Source of the DNA: Spirulinaceae cyanobacterium SM2_1_0
GTDB lineage: Bacteria > Cyanobacteriota > Cyanobacteriia > Cyanobacteriales > Spirulinaceae
NCBI GenBank assembly: GCA_012031265.1
Contig: JAAUTY010000020.1
Location: forward strand, 1 to 64,000
Reading direction: 5' to 3'
DNA length: 64,000 nt
A model generated the notes under the pieces. That model had not been told where the DNA came from and did no database searches. It saw only the letters and a list, made by a program, of their open reading frames with translations. This document shows, piece by piece, positions 19,062-28,817 of this stretch (position 1 is the first letter of the stretch; each line of letters opens with the position of its first letter). The position numbers and the translations under genes were made by a program.

Positions 19062-20615
19062 ATGAAGTCGGCATCGTCAACTCCCCAAAGGCGCGGAGAC
19101 ATTCTCATCGTCGATGATATGCCTGACAACCTGCGGCTGCTCTCGACTATGCTCCAGACACGCGGCTACCAGGTTCGCAAGGCGATCAATGGCAGGATCG
19201 CCCTGCACGGGGCGCATTTATCGCCCCCGGATCTGATCTTGCTCGACATCAATATGCCGGACATCAACGGCTATGAGGTTTGCAAGCGGCTCAAAGCCGA
19301 CGATATCACCACTGAAATCCCGATTATCTTCATCAGCGCCCTAGATCAAGCCATTGATAAAGTTCGCGCTTTTGAGATCGGCGCAGTTGATTACATCACC
19401 AAGCCCTTCCAAGTCCGCGAGGTGTTGGTGCGGGTAGAAAATCAGCTCTCCCTCCACCGCCTCCAACGCCAACTGCGCGCCAAGAATAAACAACTTGAAC
19501 TTGAAATCGCGGTTCGCCAACGGGCCGAGGATGAGGTTCGCTTCCTGCTCTCCACTACGCAGGCGATCGGGGAGGCTTCAGACTTTGATGCCGCGCTGGA
19601 GGTGACGCTCAGCCAAGTTTGTCGCCTCATTGACTGGGACTACAGTGAGGCCTGGATTCCCGACGACAGTGGTGAGGTTTTGCAGTGCAGTCGGGGCTGG
19701 TATGCTCGCGAACCGCAGCTCTCTTCTTTCCGTCTTGCGAGCGAGCAGCTTGATTTCAAGCCTTATCAGGGATTGGCGGGGCGGATTTGGGCAACGCAGC
19801 ACTTTGAGTGGCTAGAAGACCTGTGCGGTCATGATAGTGGTTTCAAACTGGAAGTGCTGATGGCGGTGGGCTTACGCACCGCTTTTGGGGTGCCGATCGT
19901 CCTGGATGATCAGGTATTGGCGGTCATGCTCTTTCTCAACCAGGCCGCTGTAGTTCCGGACTGGCGCTTGATCGAGTTGGTGCAGGCCACCGCTACACAG
20001 TTGGGCAGTTTAATTCAACGCAAAAAAGCCGAGGTGATTCTCCGTCAAGCCAACCATGAGTTGCGTCGGATTGCCACCCTGGACGGCTTGACCCAGATTC
20101 CTAATCGTCGCCAGTTTGACGATTATTTGGCCAAGGAATGGCGGCGATCGCGCCGGGAAGAACAGCCACTATCGCTGATCGTCGGCGATGTCGATCATTT
20201 CAAGCACTACAACGACACCTACGGCCACCTGGCCGGGGATGACTGCTTGCGATCACTTGCACAAGTCCTACAACTGGCGCTACGGCGACCGGGTGACCTA
20301 GTGGCTCGTTACGGGGGCGAAGAGTTTGCGGCAATTTTGCCCAACACCGACCGTGAGGGTGCCGCCTGCGTGGCTGAGGCGATGCGGGAAGGCGTTCAGA
20401 AGCTCGCGATTACTCATGAGGGGGCTGGGGAGAGCGGCATTGTCACGATCAGTCTCGGGGTCGCCACACTGCAACCGGACTGCGATCGCCATACTGATCA
20501 ACTGATCGGCCGCGCCGATCGCGCCCTCTACATTGCCAAGGCCCAGGGGCGCAACTGCGTGGTCACTGATGCCAGCGAACTCAGCGCTCCCGACTGCGAA
20601 CTGGAACCCGGTTGA
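19062..20615 (+). CDS. REC-GAF-GGDEF diguanylate cyclase response regulator
   Basis: 517 residues. Receiver at 12-130 (LIVDDMPDN, Asp62 in LLDINMPDING), coiled coil to about 165, GAF domain at 165-330, and GGDEF domain at 345-505 with LTQIPNRRQFDDYL, GDVDHFKHYNDTYGHLAGDD and ARYGGEEFA. An RPGD sequence sits five residues before the active loop and fits the RxxD inhibitory site, so feedback inhibition by cyclic di-GMP is likely, unlike the cyclase at 11894. The gene follows the two hybrid kinases and is the natural output of that cluster. It converges on leuC with 18 bases between. Confidence 0.9.
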   Translation: MKSASSTPQRRGDILIVDDMPDNLRLLSTMLQTRGYQVRKAINGRIALHGAHLSPPDLILLDINMPDINGYEVCKRLKADDITTEIPIIFISALDQAIDKVRAFEIGAVDYITKPFQVREVLVRVENQLSLHRLQRQLRAKNKQLELEIAVRQRAEDEVRFLLSTTQAIGEASDFDAALEVTLSQVCRLIDWDYSEAWIPDDSGEVLQCSRGWYAREPQLSSFRLASEQLDFKPYQGLAGRIWATQHFEWLEDLCGHDSGFKLEVLMAVGLRTAFGVPIVLDDQVLAVMLFLNQAAVVPDWRLIELVQATATQLGSLIQRKKAEVILRQANHELRRIATLDGLTQIPNRRQFDDYLAKEWRRSRREEQPLSLIVGDVDHFKHYNDTYGHLAGDDCLRSLAQVLQLALRRPGDLVARYGGEEFAAILPNTDREGAACVAEAMREGVQKLAITHEGAGESGIVTISLGVATLQPDCDRHTDQLIGRADRALYIAKAQGRNCVVTDASELSAPDCELEPG

Positions 20616-20633
20616 GATCGCTCCTACCGCTGC

Positions 20634-22037
<1,404 letters not shown>

Positions 22038-22144
22038 GGGAACTCCCTCCTCAAAATCAAGCGCGCCGTGACTCCAGACGCTCAATATTTGCCAGCATCT
22101 GCTCACTATAGCTTAACCCTACTGCCGCCAGGAACCGCTTGCCG

Positions 22145-22306
22145 CTACGGGCGCGATCGCCAATAGCGCCATAGCTTGAAGCTGCCGAAGCCACCGAGAA
22201 TCAGGAGATACAAGATCGCCAGCACTGGGATCGCCTGCAAGCGACTCGCCACAATCACGGTGGTGACGGCGACGATCCCACTACTTGTCCAGGCTCCTGA
22301 CCGCAT
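22145..22306 (-). CDS. Small two-helix membrane protein
   Basis: A 53-residue frame between leuC and the first 111-bp repeat. It has two hydrophobic stretches (GIVAVTTVIVASRL and IPVLAILYLLILGGFGSF) and ends with the basic tail KLWRYWRSRP, as in small membrane proteins. I do not recognise the family. The ATG lies only 9 bases from the end of the 111-bp repeat and no ribosome binding site is visible there, so the gene may have lost its 5' part or its leader to the insertion. Confidence 0.4.
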   Translation of the reverse strand: MRSGAWTSSGIVAVTTVIVASRLQAIPVLAILYLLILGGFGSFKLWRYWRSRP

Positions 22307-22315
22307 TGCTAAGGA

Positions 22316-22426
22316 CTAGTACCGCTACGCGGAATTTTGAGTTCTGAGTTTTGAGTTCTGAGTGCCTGCAATACGGGAATCTTGGGGATTTTGAATGGGC
22401 ATCTCATTTCCGCCGTCCTGTACTAG
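22316..22426 (+). repeat. 111-bp MITE-like element, copy 1
   Basis: Begins CTAGTACCGCTACGCGG and ends CCGTCCTGTACTAG. The ends form imperfect inverted repeats bounded by CTAG. At 22335-22362 it contains four tandem heptamers alternating TTTTGAG and TTCTGAG. It ends 6 bases from the stop codon of the TPR gene on the minus strand. Four more copies lie at 26441, 33876, 35425 and 38727. It carries no coding capacity. Confidence 0.9.
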
Positions 22427-22432
22427 CTGTCG

Positions 22433-23760
22433 CTACTGAAAGGGTTGTGGCTGCTGTGGTGACTGCTGTTGCTGTTCTTGTTGCTGTTCTTGTTGCTGGC
22501 GGAGTCGCTCGGCCTCAGCGAGTGCTGCTTCCTGAGCGGGGATCACAGTCTCGTTGAGAAAGGTGACAACTTCATCCGCTTTTTCCATATTGCGCTCACC
22601 GAGGTAGAGGCTGCGGGCTTGGCGCAAGACGGCGATCGCCGGTTCGTAGCGCTGCGTTTCATAAAAAGCATCGCCGAGGTTGTAGAAGGCGTCGGCAAAC
22701 ACCGGATCCAAACGGATCGCACTCTGATAGGCGACGATCGCCTCGTCGTAGAGACCCGTTCGTTGATAGGCAATGCCGAGGTTGTAGTAGTTGGTCGGCT
22801 CCTCAGGATCTAGCTCGATCGCCTTCGTCAAAGCGGCGATCGCCTGCTCATTATTCCCCGTGCGGGCAAGCACCGCTCCCAACTGTTGATAGGTCGTGAC
22901 ATTGTTAGCTTCCAGCTCGGCTGCCCGCGTAAAGCGTTCAGCCGCCGCCACAGGATCGTCAAGCTGACTGTAGACCAGACCCAATTGATACTGAGCCTGC
23001 GCGCTTTCGGGTTCGAGCCGTGCTGCCAATCCCAAGGCATCGCGCGCAGCGATCAGGTCACCCTGATCTGCATAGAGCACCCCCAGTTGATAATAAGCCG
23101 GGGCGAACTCCGGGTCTAGCTCAATCGCCTGCTCAAAGAGGTTGACCGCTTCCGCGCGCGCGCCCTCCTGCGCGACAATCAGGCCCAGGTTGTAGTAAGC
23201 CTGGACGTTATTAGGCTCGATCAATAGGGCCTGACGATAAGCCTCAGCCGCTTCGCGATCGCGCCCCAGTGAGTCGTAGGCCAGTGCCAAGTTGTAGTGA
23301 GCCGCCGCAAACTCGTCGTCAAGACTAGCGGCCCGCTGAAATGAGGTCACCGCCGATTGCGGTAGGCCCTGGCGGTAGAGGGCAACGCCGAGATTGTAGT
23401 GAGCCGCCGCCAAGTTGGGATCGAGAGCAATGGCTTGCTGATATTCTTGCGCTGCCTCATCGGGCTTGTCCTGCTGGAGCAGCGAGTTCCCCAGCAAATA
23501 GTAGCCCATCGCCATCAGCGGATCGATCTGGACAGCAGCACGCAATGCTCGCTCAGCGGCACGATAGTTCTGTTGCTCGTACTCGATCGCCCCTTTTTGG
23601 AAGAGGGCAGCCGCGTCAAGATCATTGGTATAGAGGCCGTCTAGAACTTGCTTGCCCTGCGGTAGTACGGGAAGCGTTGCCGCTTGGGCGAGTCGGCTCG
23701 CTGAAGCACCTACGAGGCGATCGCCAGTGCCAGACCCAACGGTTGAACCAGTTTCAGCAT
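22433..23760 (-). CDS. Exported TPR-repeat protein, reading frame broken once
   Basis: The main frame (to about 23,745) encodes about ten tetratricopeptide repeats of 34 residues (typical unit: AHYNLGVALYRQGLPQSAV) and ends in a Gln/Pro-rich tail. It has no start codon before the repeats. A good signal peptide start, MLKLVQPLGLALAIAS, begins at 23760 in a different frame and hits a stop at 23710-23712; the continuation VGASASRLAQAA, a plausible cleavage region, is in the TPR frame. One base of correction between about 23712 and 23745 joins them into a protein of about 440 residues. TPRs mediate protein binding; no specific role can be given. Confidence 0.75.
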
Positions 23761-24305
23761 AAAGCGAGGATCATAGAAAGGACGCATCTTTGCCCAGTTA
23801 ATCCAGAGCACGCGCCGGTGATGACGCGCCAGTTGCCGCCTATCTTAGCAGCCCGACCGCTGCGATCGACTCCGCCGAAATGCAGCATTATGTTGACTGC
23901 CTGCGGCGACCCGCCCCGACCCGCTTCGCCAGCATCCAGCCTTTACGCGAAAATCACTTGGCTTGGTTTCCAGAAGGTTACTACTCCGGAATCATGAAGG
24001 GCATGGTTTGCAACAGTCGGAAAGCAGAATGGACAGGGCGGCTGGCAAGTTTGCCAGACGTGTTCACTAACCACCTCGGTGCAGTAGCACCCGTTTGGGA
24101 ATTACCAGCGGGGGTCAGGCCCGCAAACCCTTGTCATAACCGGGAATTGCCGCTTATGCTGAAAGCGACTGCGCCGACTCGATGAATGGAAGGCAGCAGA
24201 GCAGGTCGGTTCTTTATGCCCATTATCGCCATTTTTCACGGGCTGCTATTGACAACAGAGCGGTCTTCAGGCAAAAAAACATAGCAGAGGTTATACACAG
24301 GGTCA
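23761..24305. other. Divergent intergenic region
   Basis: About 545 bases between the divergent TPR gene and the pseudo-caspase gene. Open frames on the plus strand (for example 23880-24185) have no ribosome binding site or recognisable sequence. Promoters for both flanking genes are expected here, but I cannot point to a distinct box. Confidence 0.5.
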
Positions 24306-26381
24306 ATGGCAAACTACAGCGCGATCGCAATTGGCATCAACCGCTATCAATTCATTCAACCCCTCAGCTATGCCCAGGCTGATGCCCAGGCGCTGCATTC
24401 CTTCTTGATCGAAGAAGCGGAGTTGCCCAAGAGCCAAGCCCTACTGCTCAGTGACGCTTCGCCCTGGCTCGACAACCAGTCCACCTATCCCACCGGCGAG
24501 TCGATCCGGCGCTGGTTGCAGCCGCCAGACGCACCGACGCCCAAACCCTTTCTCTGGTTCTTCTTCAGCGGCTACGCAGCCCACGTTGATGGTCAAGACT
24601 ACTTCATGCCCATCGATGCCAACCCGGCCGACATCCTTAGTACGGGCATTGCCGCCAGTGAGATCCTCGATTTATTGGCGCAACACGGGGCCGAAAATAT
24701 CGTGCTCTGCCTCGACATCAACCGCTCCCCGAATGCGATCGCCGGGGCGAATGTCGGCGCTGAGATTGTACAACTGGCCCAAGACCAGGGCTTCATCTGC
24801 ATCCTGTCCTGCCAGCTCGAGGAAACCTCCCACGAGTCAATGGCCTTAGGCCACGGGATGTTTGCGGTCGCGCTGCTAGAGGTGTTGCGCTATTATCGCC
24901 ACGAAGTCACCCTCGACCGCCTCGCCCGCTATCTGTGCGATCGCCTGCCTGAACTCAGTCAACACCACTGGCGACCGGTGCAAAATCCACTCATCCTCAT
25001 GCCTTCGCTAGAACTCGTCGACCGCTCACTGCTGCCGGTGGCAATGCCTGAAAGTCAGGACACGCCTGCGGTCGTGGAGACCCCTAGCCCGGTTGTCGAG
25101 TTGACCGCTGACCAGGAATCCACTCACAGCAACGGCAACAACCGCGGCAGTGCTACAGCGCTCGACGACCCTGGCAATGGTCACTCCGGCAGCACCTCGC
25201 TACAACTCCCGACTTTCAACAACCCCAGTGGCGAGGCCGAGCCGCCCGAACTGACCGGCGGCGTTGAGGACATTCGCGAAGACATCGCCCCCCCCATTCC
25301 GTCTGAGCCACCCGAATCCTCAAGCTCGCGCGGACGCTGGCTGCTCTGGAGCGGTCTGGCATTAGCATTGCTCTTGCTCGCAGGTTGGCTGGGGTCTCGC
25401 CGCCAAACCGCGCTCGTCGAAACCCCAGATCCGCCAGTCGTTGCCCCGGCACCGGACGCGGCTACCGAGTCACCGGTGGCACCAGATGCGGCGGCTCCGG
25501 CACCGGACACGACGGCTAGCCCAGCCCCTGATCCTGCTACGCTCGCACCAGAAACGGCGGTGAGTCCAGCAGTGGAAGACGGTGCAGCCCCTGCACCAGA
25601 AACGGCGGCGAGTCCTGCCCCGGATGCGGCAGCGCCGGGAACCGGGGTAGATCAAGGCGTGACTTCACCCACTACCCCCGCACCGGAAACGGCGGCGAGT
25701 CCCAGCCCGGATGCTCAGATTGCGGCCCCGCCGGCTACGACCGCACCTGCACTGGCTGCCCAGACACCAGCCGCCGTGACGCAAACTGAGGGGGCGAGTC
25801 GCGCGATTCTGGCACGAGCACGCACCTACATCCAAGCCAATCAGGCGACTGGTTTCAGCCGTGCTGTGGCTGAAGCACGCAAGATTCCGGCCGGTGCGCC
25901 GCTCTACGACGAAGCACAAGCTGATATTCAGCGTTGGAGCCAAGTCATTCTTGACATCGGTAAAGGTCGTGCCGCGCGAGGACAGTTTGGAGCGGCGATC
26001 GCCGCTGCCCAGTTGGTCTCTCCGGATCGCGGTGAACTTTACCAGGATGCCCAAGCGAGCGTCGCCCGTTGGCAACAGCAGGCACAGCAGCAGACGGTCA
26101 ACCTGAAAGTGCTCAGCGACGCGCGGCGCACGATCAACTACACGCAGGCTTCGTCCTACAACCAGGCGATCACGATGCTGGCAGCGATCCCGCCCGGTCA
26201 ACCTGGTTACCTCGAAGCGGAGTCCCTGCGGGAGCGCTGGAGCCGCCAAATCTATCTGATCGCTAACTCGCGCGCTGCTCAGGGCAATCTCGAGCAGGCG
26301 ATCGCCACCGCTCGACTCGTCCCAACGGGAACCTCCAATTACACCGATGCCCAGCAGGCGATCGCCCGCTGGCAGCAATGA
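24306..26381 (+). CDS. Pseudo-caspase (peptidase C14-like) with membrane anchor
   Basis: 691 residues. Residues 1-235 are a caspase-like p20 domain (AIAIGINRYQF, then FLWFFFSGYAAHVDGQDYFM). At the catalytic histidine position (canonical SGHG) there is Tyr90, and at the cysteine position (canonical DACHS) there is Asn139 in LDINRS, so proteolysis is not expected. A low-complexity linker precedes a single membrane helix at about 344-363. Next is a Pro/Ala-rich segment with repeated APETAASPAP-like units (370-490), then a helical C-terminal domain of about four repeats ending in ARWQQ. Catalytically altered orthocaspases of this kind are known in cyanobacteria; their role is unknown. It is followed by the 111-bp repeat copy 2. 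Confidence 0.85.
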   Translation: MANYSAIAIGINRYQFIQPLSYAQADAQALHSFLIEEAELPKSQALLLSDASPWLDNQSTYPTGESIRRWLQPPDAPTPKPFLWFFFSGYAAHVDGQDYFMPIDANPADILSTGIAASEILDLLAQHGAENIVLCLDINRSPNAIAGANVGAEIVQLAQDQGFICILSCQLEETSHESMALGHGMFAVALLEVLRYYRHEVTLDRLARYLCDRLPELSQHHWRPVQNPLILMPSLELVDRSLLPVAMPESQDTPAVVETPSPVVELTADQESTHSNGNNRGSATALDDPGNGHSGSTSLQLPTFNNPSGEAEPPELTGGVEDIREDIAPPIPSEPPESSSSRGRWLLWSGLALALLLLAGWLGSRRQTALVETPDPPVVAPAPDAATESPVAPDAAAPAPDTTASPAPDPATLAPETAVSPAVEDGAAPAPETAASPAPDAAAPGTGVDQGVTSPTTPAPETAASPSPDAQIAAPPATTAPALAAQTPAAVTQTEGASRAILARARTYIQANQATGFSRAVAEARKIPAGAPLYDEAQADIQRWSQVILDIGKGRAARGQFGAAIAAAQLVSPDRGELYQDAQASVARWQQQAQQQTVNLKVLSDARRTINYTQASSYNQAITMLAAIPPGQPGYLEAESLRERWSRQIYLIANSRAAQGNLEQAIATARLVPTGTSNYTDAQQAIARWQQ

Positions 26382-26440
26382 TCGCCACAAACCGGGTCAT
26401 TACCCGTTGCGGCTGGTCGCGCCTAGCCTGGAAATGTTGG

Positions 26441-26551
26441 CTAGTACCGCTACGCGGAGTTTTGAGTTCTAAATTTTGAGTTCTGAGTGTCTACAATACT
26501 GGAATCCTGGAGATTTTGAATGGGCATCTCATTTCCGCCGCCTTGTACTAG
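26441..26551 (+). repeat. 111-bp MITE-like element, copy 2
   Basis: Starts CTAGTACCGCTACGCGGAG and ends CCGCCTTGTACTAG. The heptamer array is partly degenerate. Its last bases supply the TAG stop codon (26548-26550, minus strand) of the sigma-like downstream ORF, so the element sits directly on that gene's 3' end. Confidence 0.9.
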
Positions 26552-27276
26552 GAGGCGCGTTCGGCGCGCAAGCGTTCCAGGCAATCGCAGAGGCTGCGCG
26601 CGAATAAACTGCGCGGCGGCGGCTGGCGTTGCTTCACTTCGGCTTCACTCGCCGCTTCATTGATAATCTCCGTCAGCTCCGCAGCCAGTGCTTCCTGAAT
26701 AGTGCTGTATAACGCCTGCAAGCACTCGGCATCGCTGTAGGCTTGCGCCAGTTCGGTGACGCGATCACTCAGCAACTCTAGCGCATACTGGCTAATCGTC
26801 GCGCGCAACTGCTTCAGCTTCAGCAGACGGCTGACCTGATACTGCGCTTGCAGACCGATACTGGCGGCAATCTCGGTCATGTTCTCGCCGCGCACGTGGA
26901 AGCGGTAGAGCGCATCCAGCAACTGCGCCGCCCGCTGAGGTTGGCGACGGCAGCGTTCGCGGAGCGCCCGCTCACTCGCGATCGCGAGGCAGTCCCGAAA
27001 TAATTCGTGGTAGCGTTGCAAAAATTCCCGTTGCATCTGTCGCGTATCGTTCTCGCTGGCAGTGATCGCCCCCGCGTGCAGTTGCGGGTCATCCAGCGAT
27101 TCGGTCAGCGGTGACTTGTTCCGCCGTTGGACGCGATAAAGCCGCAACTGAGCCGCAAGCTCGCGCAATTTGCTAAGCGCCTGACTGGAACTCAAACTCT
27201 GCTGATGCTGTTGCCACAAATCTTCGCTGATACGCTGCAACTGATCCACATCAGGCGGCAGGCAACGACCGCTCAT
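26548..27276 (-). CDS. Sigma-70-like protein, C-terminal part (region 4-type HTH)
   Basis: 242 residues, basic and helical. YRFHVRGENMTEIAASIGL followed by QYQVSRLLKLKQLR resembles sigma region 4: a helix-turn-helix with a recognition helix rich in basic residues. The start ATG overlaps the stop of the upstream ORF (ATGA at 27273-27276). The start GRCLPPDVDQLQRI reads like the middle of a larger protein, so either the pair is two coupled subunits or one sigma-like gene with a one-base frame error. The stop codon lies inside repeat copy 2, so the native C-terminus may differ. Confidence 0.65.
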   Translation of the reverse strand: MSGRCLPPDVDQLQRISEDLWQQHQQSLSSSQALSKLRELAAQLRLYRVQRRNKSPLTESLDDPQLHAGAITASENDTRQMQREFLQRYHELFRDCLAIASERALRERCRRQPQRAAQLLDALYRFHVRGENMTEIAASIGLQAQYQVSRLLKLKQLRATISQYALELLSDRVTELAQAYSDAECLQALYSTIQEALAAELTEIINEAASEAEVKQRQPPPRSLFARSLCDCLERLRAERAS

Positions 27277-27938
27277 CCCGGCTGCGAGCGATCGCGCCGG
27301 TAGACGGCATGATAACTGCTCAACAACGCCTGATCACTCTCCACCTCCGCAGCCGAGAGCGCCAAAATGGTGGTGAGACGATGGGGCGGCGTGTCATTGA
27401 GGATTGCCCAGTCACTGATCAGATAAACGCCATAACTGAGCAGGCAATCGTTGAGTTCTCGGTGCTGCCCGACGAGGCGACTGATCCAAGCACTGAGGCT
27501 GCCCCGTTCTGGCTCATAGGTTCGCAGGATCTCAGCCGCCAGGGGCACATGACAGCGATCGCGCTGCTCCGACTCGGCCTCTACCAACGGTCGTAGTGAA
27601 GTTGTCAGGGCAACATCTGTCAACACCAACGGCAACAAATCGCGTGACCCAAAACCGTAAGCCTTGCCAAAGCGCTCAGCCAACTGCCAGCAAGCTTGGG
27701 CGATGTGGTTGGAAATATAGCACCGCAAGCAGAGTTCAGCCGCACTCGGTTGCGGCTGCTCCGGATCAGTCTGCCAAGTATGATAAAGCTGGCGGGTGAT
27801 CGCGGTGTCGCTGAGCGCCAGCGGCGCAAAATGAGTGGTGAAGAACTGTCGAGCCGTGGCGATCTCCTGGCGTTGACTGCCCCGCTCGACATTGAGCACC
27901 ACAAACTGCCAGTAGAAAGCGCGATCGCGTTGATTCAT
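27273..27938 (-). CDS. Sigma-70-like protein, N-terminal part (region 2-like)
   Basis: 221 residues. After a helical start it contains AAEILRTYEPERGSLSAWISRLVGQHRELNDCLLSYGVYLISDWAIL, which resembles the sigma region 2 pattern (Y/F-x-P-x-RGSLxxWxxR) seen in ECF-like factors of cyanobacteria. It ends QALLSSYHAVYRRDRSQPG. The following ORF carries the region 4-like half. I infer an alternative sigma factor or a sigma-derived regulator; no promoter target or anti-sigma gene can be named. The convergent neighbour is the pseudo-caspase gene. Confidence 0.6.
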   Translation of the reverse strand: MNQRDRAFYWQFVVLNVERGSQRQEIATARQFFTTHFAPLALSDTAITRQLYHTWQTDPEQPQPSAAELCLRCYISNHIAQACWQLAERFGKAYGFGSRDLLPLVLTDVALTTSLRPLVEAESEQRDRCHVPLAAEILRTYEPERGSLSAWISRLVGQHRELNDCLLSYGVYLISDWAILNDTPPHRLTTILALSAAEVESDQALLSSYHAVYRRDRSQPG

Positions 27939-28223
27939 GATGCCCTGACTGACGGGTTGGGCGGGAAAGATCCCGTCTCTTTATTAGCTCCCATTGAGTA
28001 GACTTATGCAAGTCCAATCCGGCACTTCACCGCCATTTCAGATCAAGGCAATACCATAGTTCAGTGTCGCGAACCACCGATACTCCCTTACAGCTCCAGC
28101 ACCAAGTCATTGGGTTGCCCGCAATCCGGCTGCCTGAAGAGTGAGACTCAACCATGTAGAAGCGGACTTGGCTATGGTGGGGGGCAGGTTCCTGTTGATA
28201 ATCCAGCTTGAGATCGATCGCGA
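27939..28223. other. Intergenic region upstream of the sigma-like gene
   Basis: I see no gene here. It should contain the promoter of the sigma-like pair, since that gene starts at 27938 on the minus strand. Confidence 0.45.
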
Positions 28224-28349
28224 CTATTGGTCAAGGGAGGCGGCTTGGGTCTGGAGTTCCGGGATGAGCGCGGCGTGGGCGAGGCGCGGTAGGCTCAGCG
28301 TCAAGGCAAGGATGATGGCATAGGTTGTCGGACGGGAGGCTGGCGGCAT
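28224..28349 (-). CDS. Small predicted secreted peptide
   Basis: A 41-codon frame with a clear signal peptide: positively charged start, hydrophobic core TYAIILALTLSL and an AHA-like cleavage site, then a short tail ALIPELQTQAASLDQ. AGGA lies about 10 bases before the ATG at 28349. I do not recognise the family; the mature part is only about 15 residues. It could also be the remnant of a longer gene. Confidence 0.4.
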   Translation of the reverse strand: MPPASRPTTYAIILALTLSLPRLAHAALIPELQTQAASLDQ

Positions 28350-28734
28350 GATGGCATTTCCTGGAGGGCGGTTCGATTAGCTGGACTAATTCATCGAGCG
28401 CTGGAAGCCTCGTCGCTAGGATAGCCCCAAAAACACACTGTTTTTTTGGATGATTGCCCTGCGATTACGAATGCTTACAGTCGCAAAATGCCGTCAAAGT
28501 CCTGAAAAGGCTTGAGTAGCTAGGATTTCAGCGCTTTGAGTGGATTTCGGAAGCGGCGGGGCGATCGCGCTCCCCGGCGTTATCACTCCTGGTTATCACG
28601 GTAAAAATCAGGGATCAGATCGCGAATTTGGCTACTTTTTCGGTGTAAGCACTGAACTTACTCCGCACAATTACTGAGTCGTTCACGACATTTTTCAGCC
28701 AACGGCGATCGCCATCCAAGTCATGTTCAGTGAC
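28350..28734. other. AT-richer intergenic region
   Basis: About 385 bases between the small peptide gene and the PEP-CTERM terminator. I see no coding frame with support and no clear structured RNA. Confidence 0.4.
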
Positions 28735-28772
28735 AAAAAAGCGGGGCAGCCTCTGGTTCATGACCGCCCCGC
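28735..28772 (-). terminator. Rho-independent terminator of the PEP-CTERM gene
   Basis: Reading the minus strand, GCGGGGC and GCCCCGC pair around an 18-base loop and are followed by six T residues (28735-28740). It lies 46 bases beyond the stop codon at 28818. Confidence 0.85.
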
Positions 28773-28817
28773 TATAACCATGTCGAAACTCAGCGTGAGG
28801 AAACAGAAGGTTGCAGC

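Noticed and set aside
22335-22362. Heptamer array as a CRISPR or tandem-repeat locus
   Set aside because: There are only four 7-base units inside the 111-bp element, with no spacers and no cas genes anywhere in the window.
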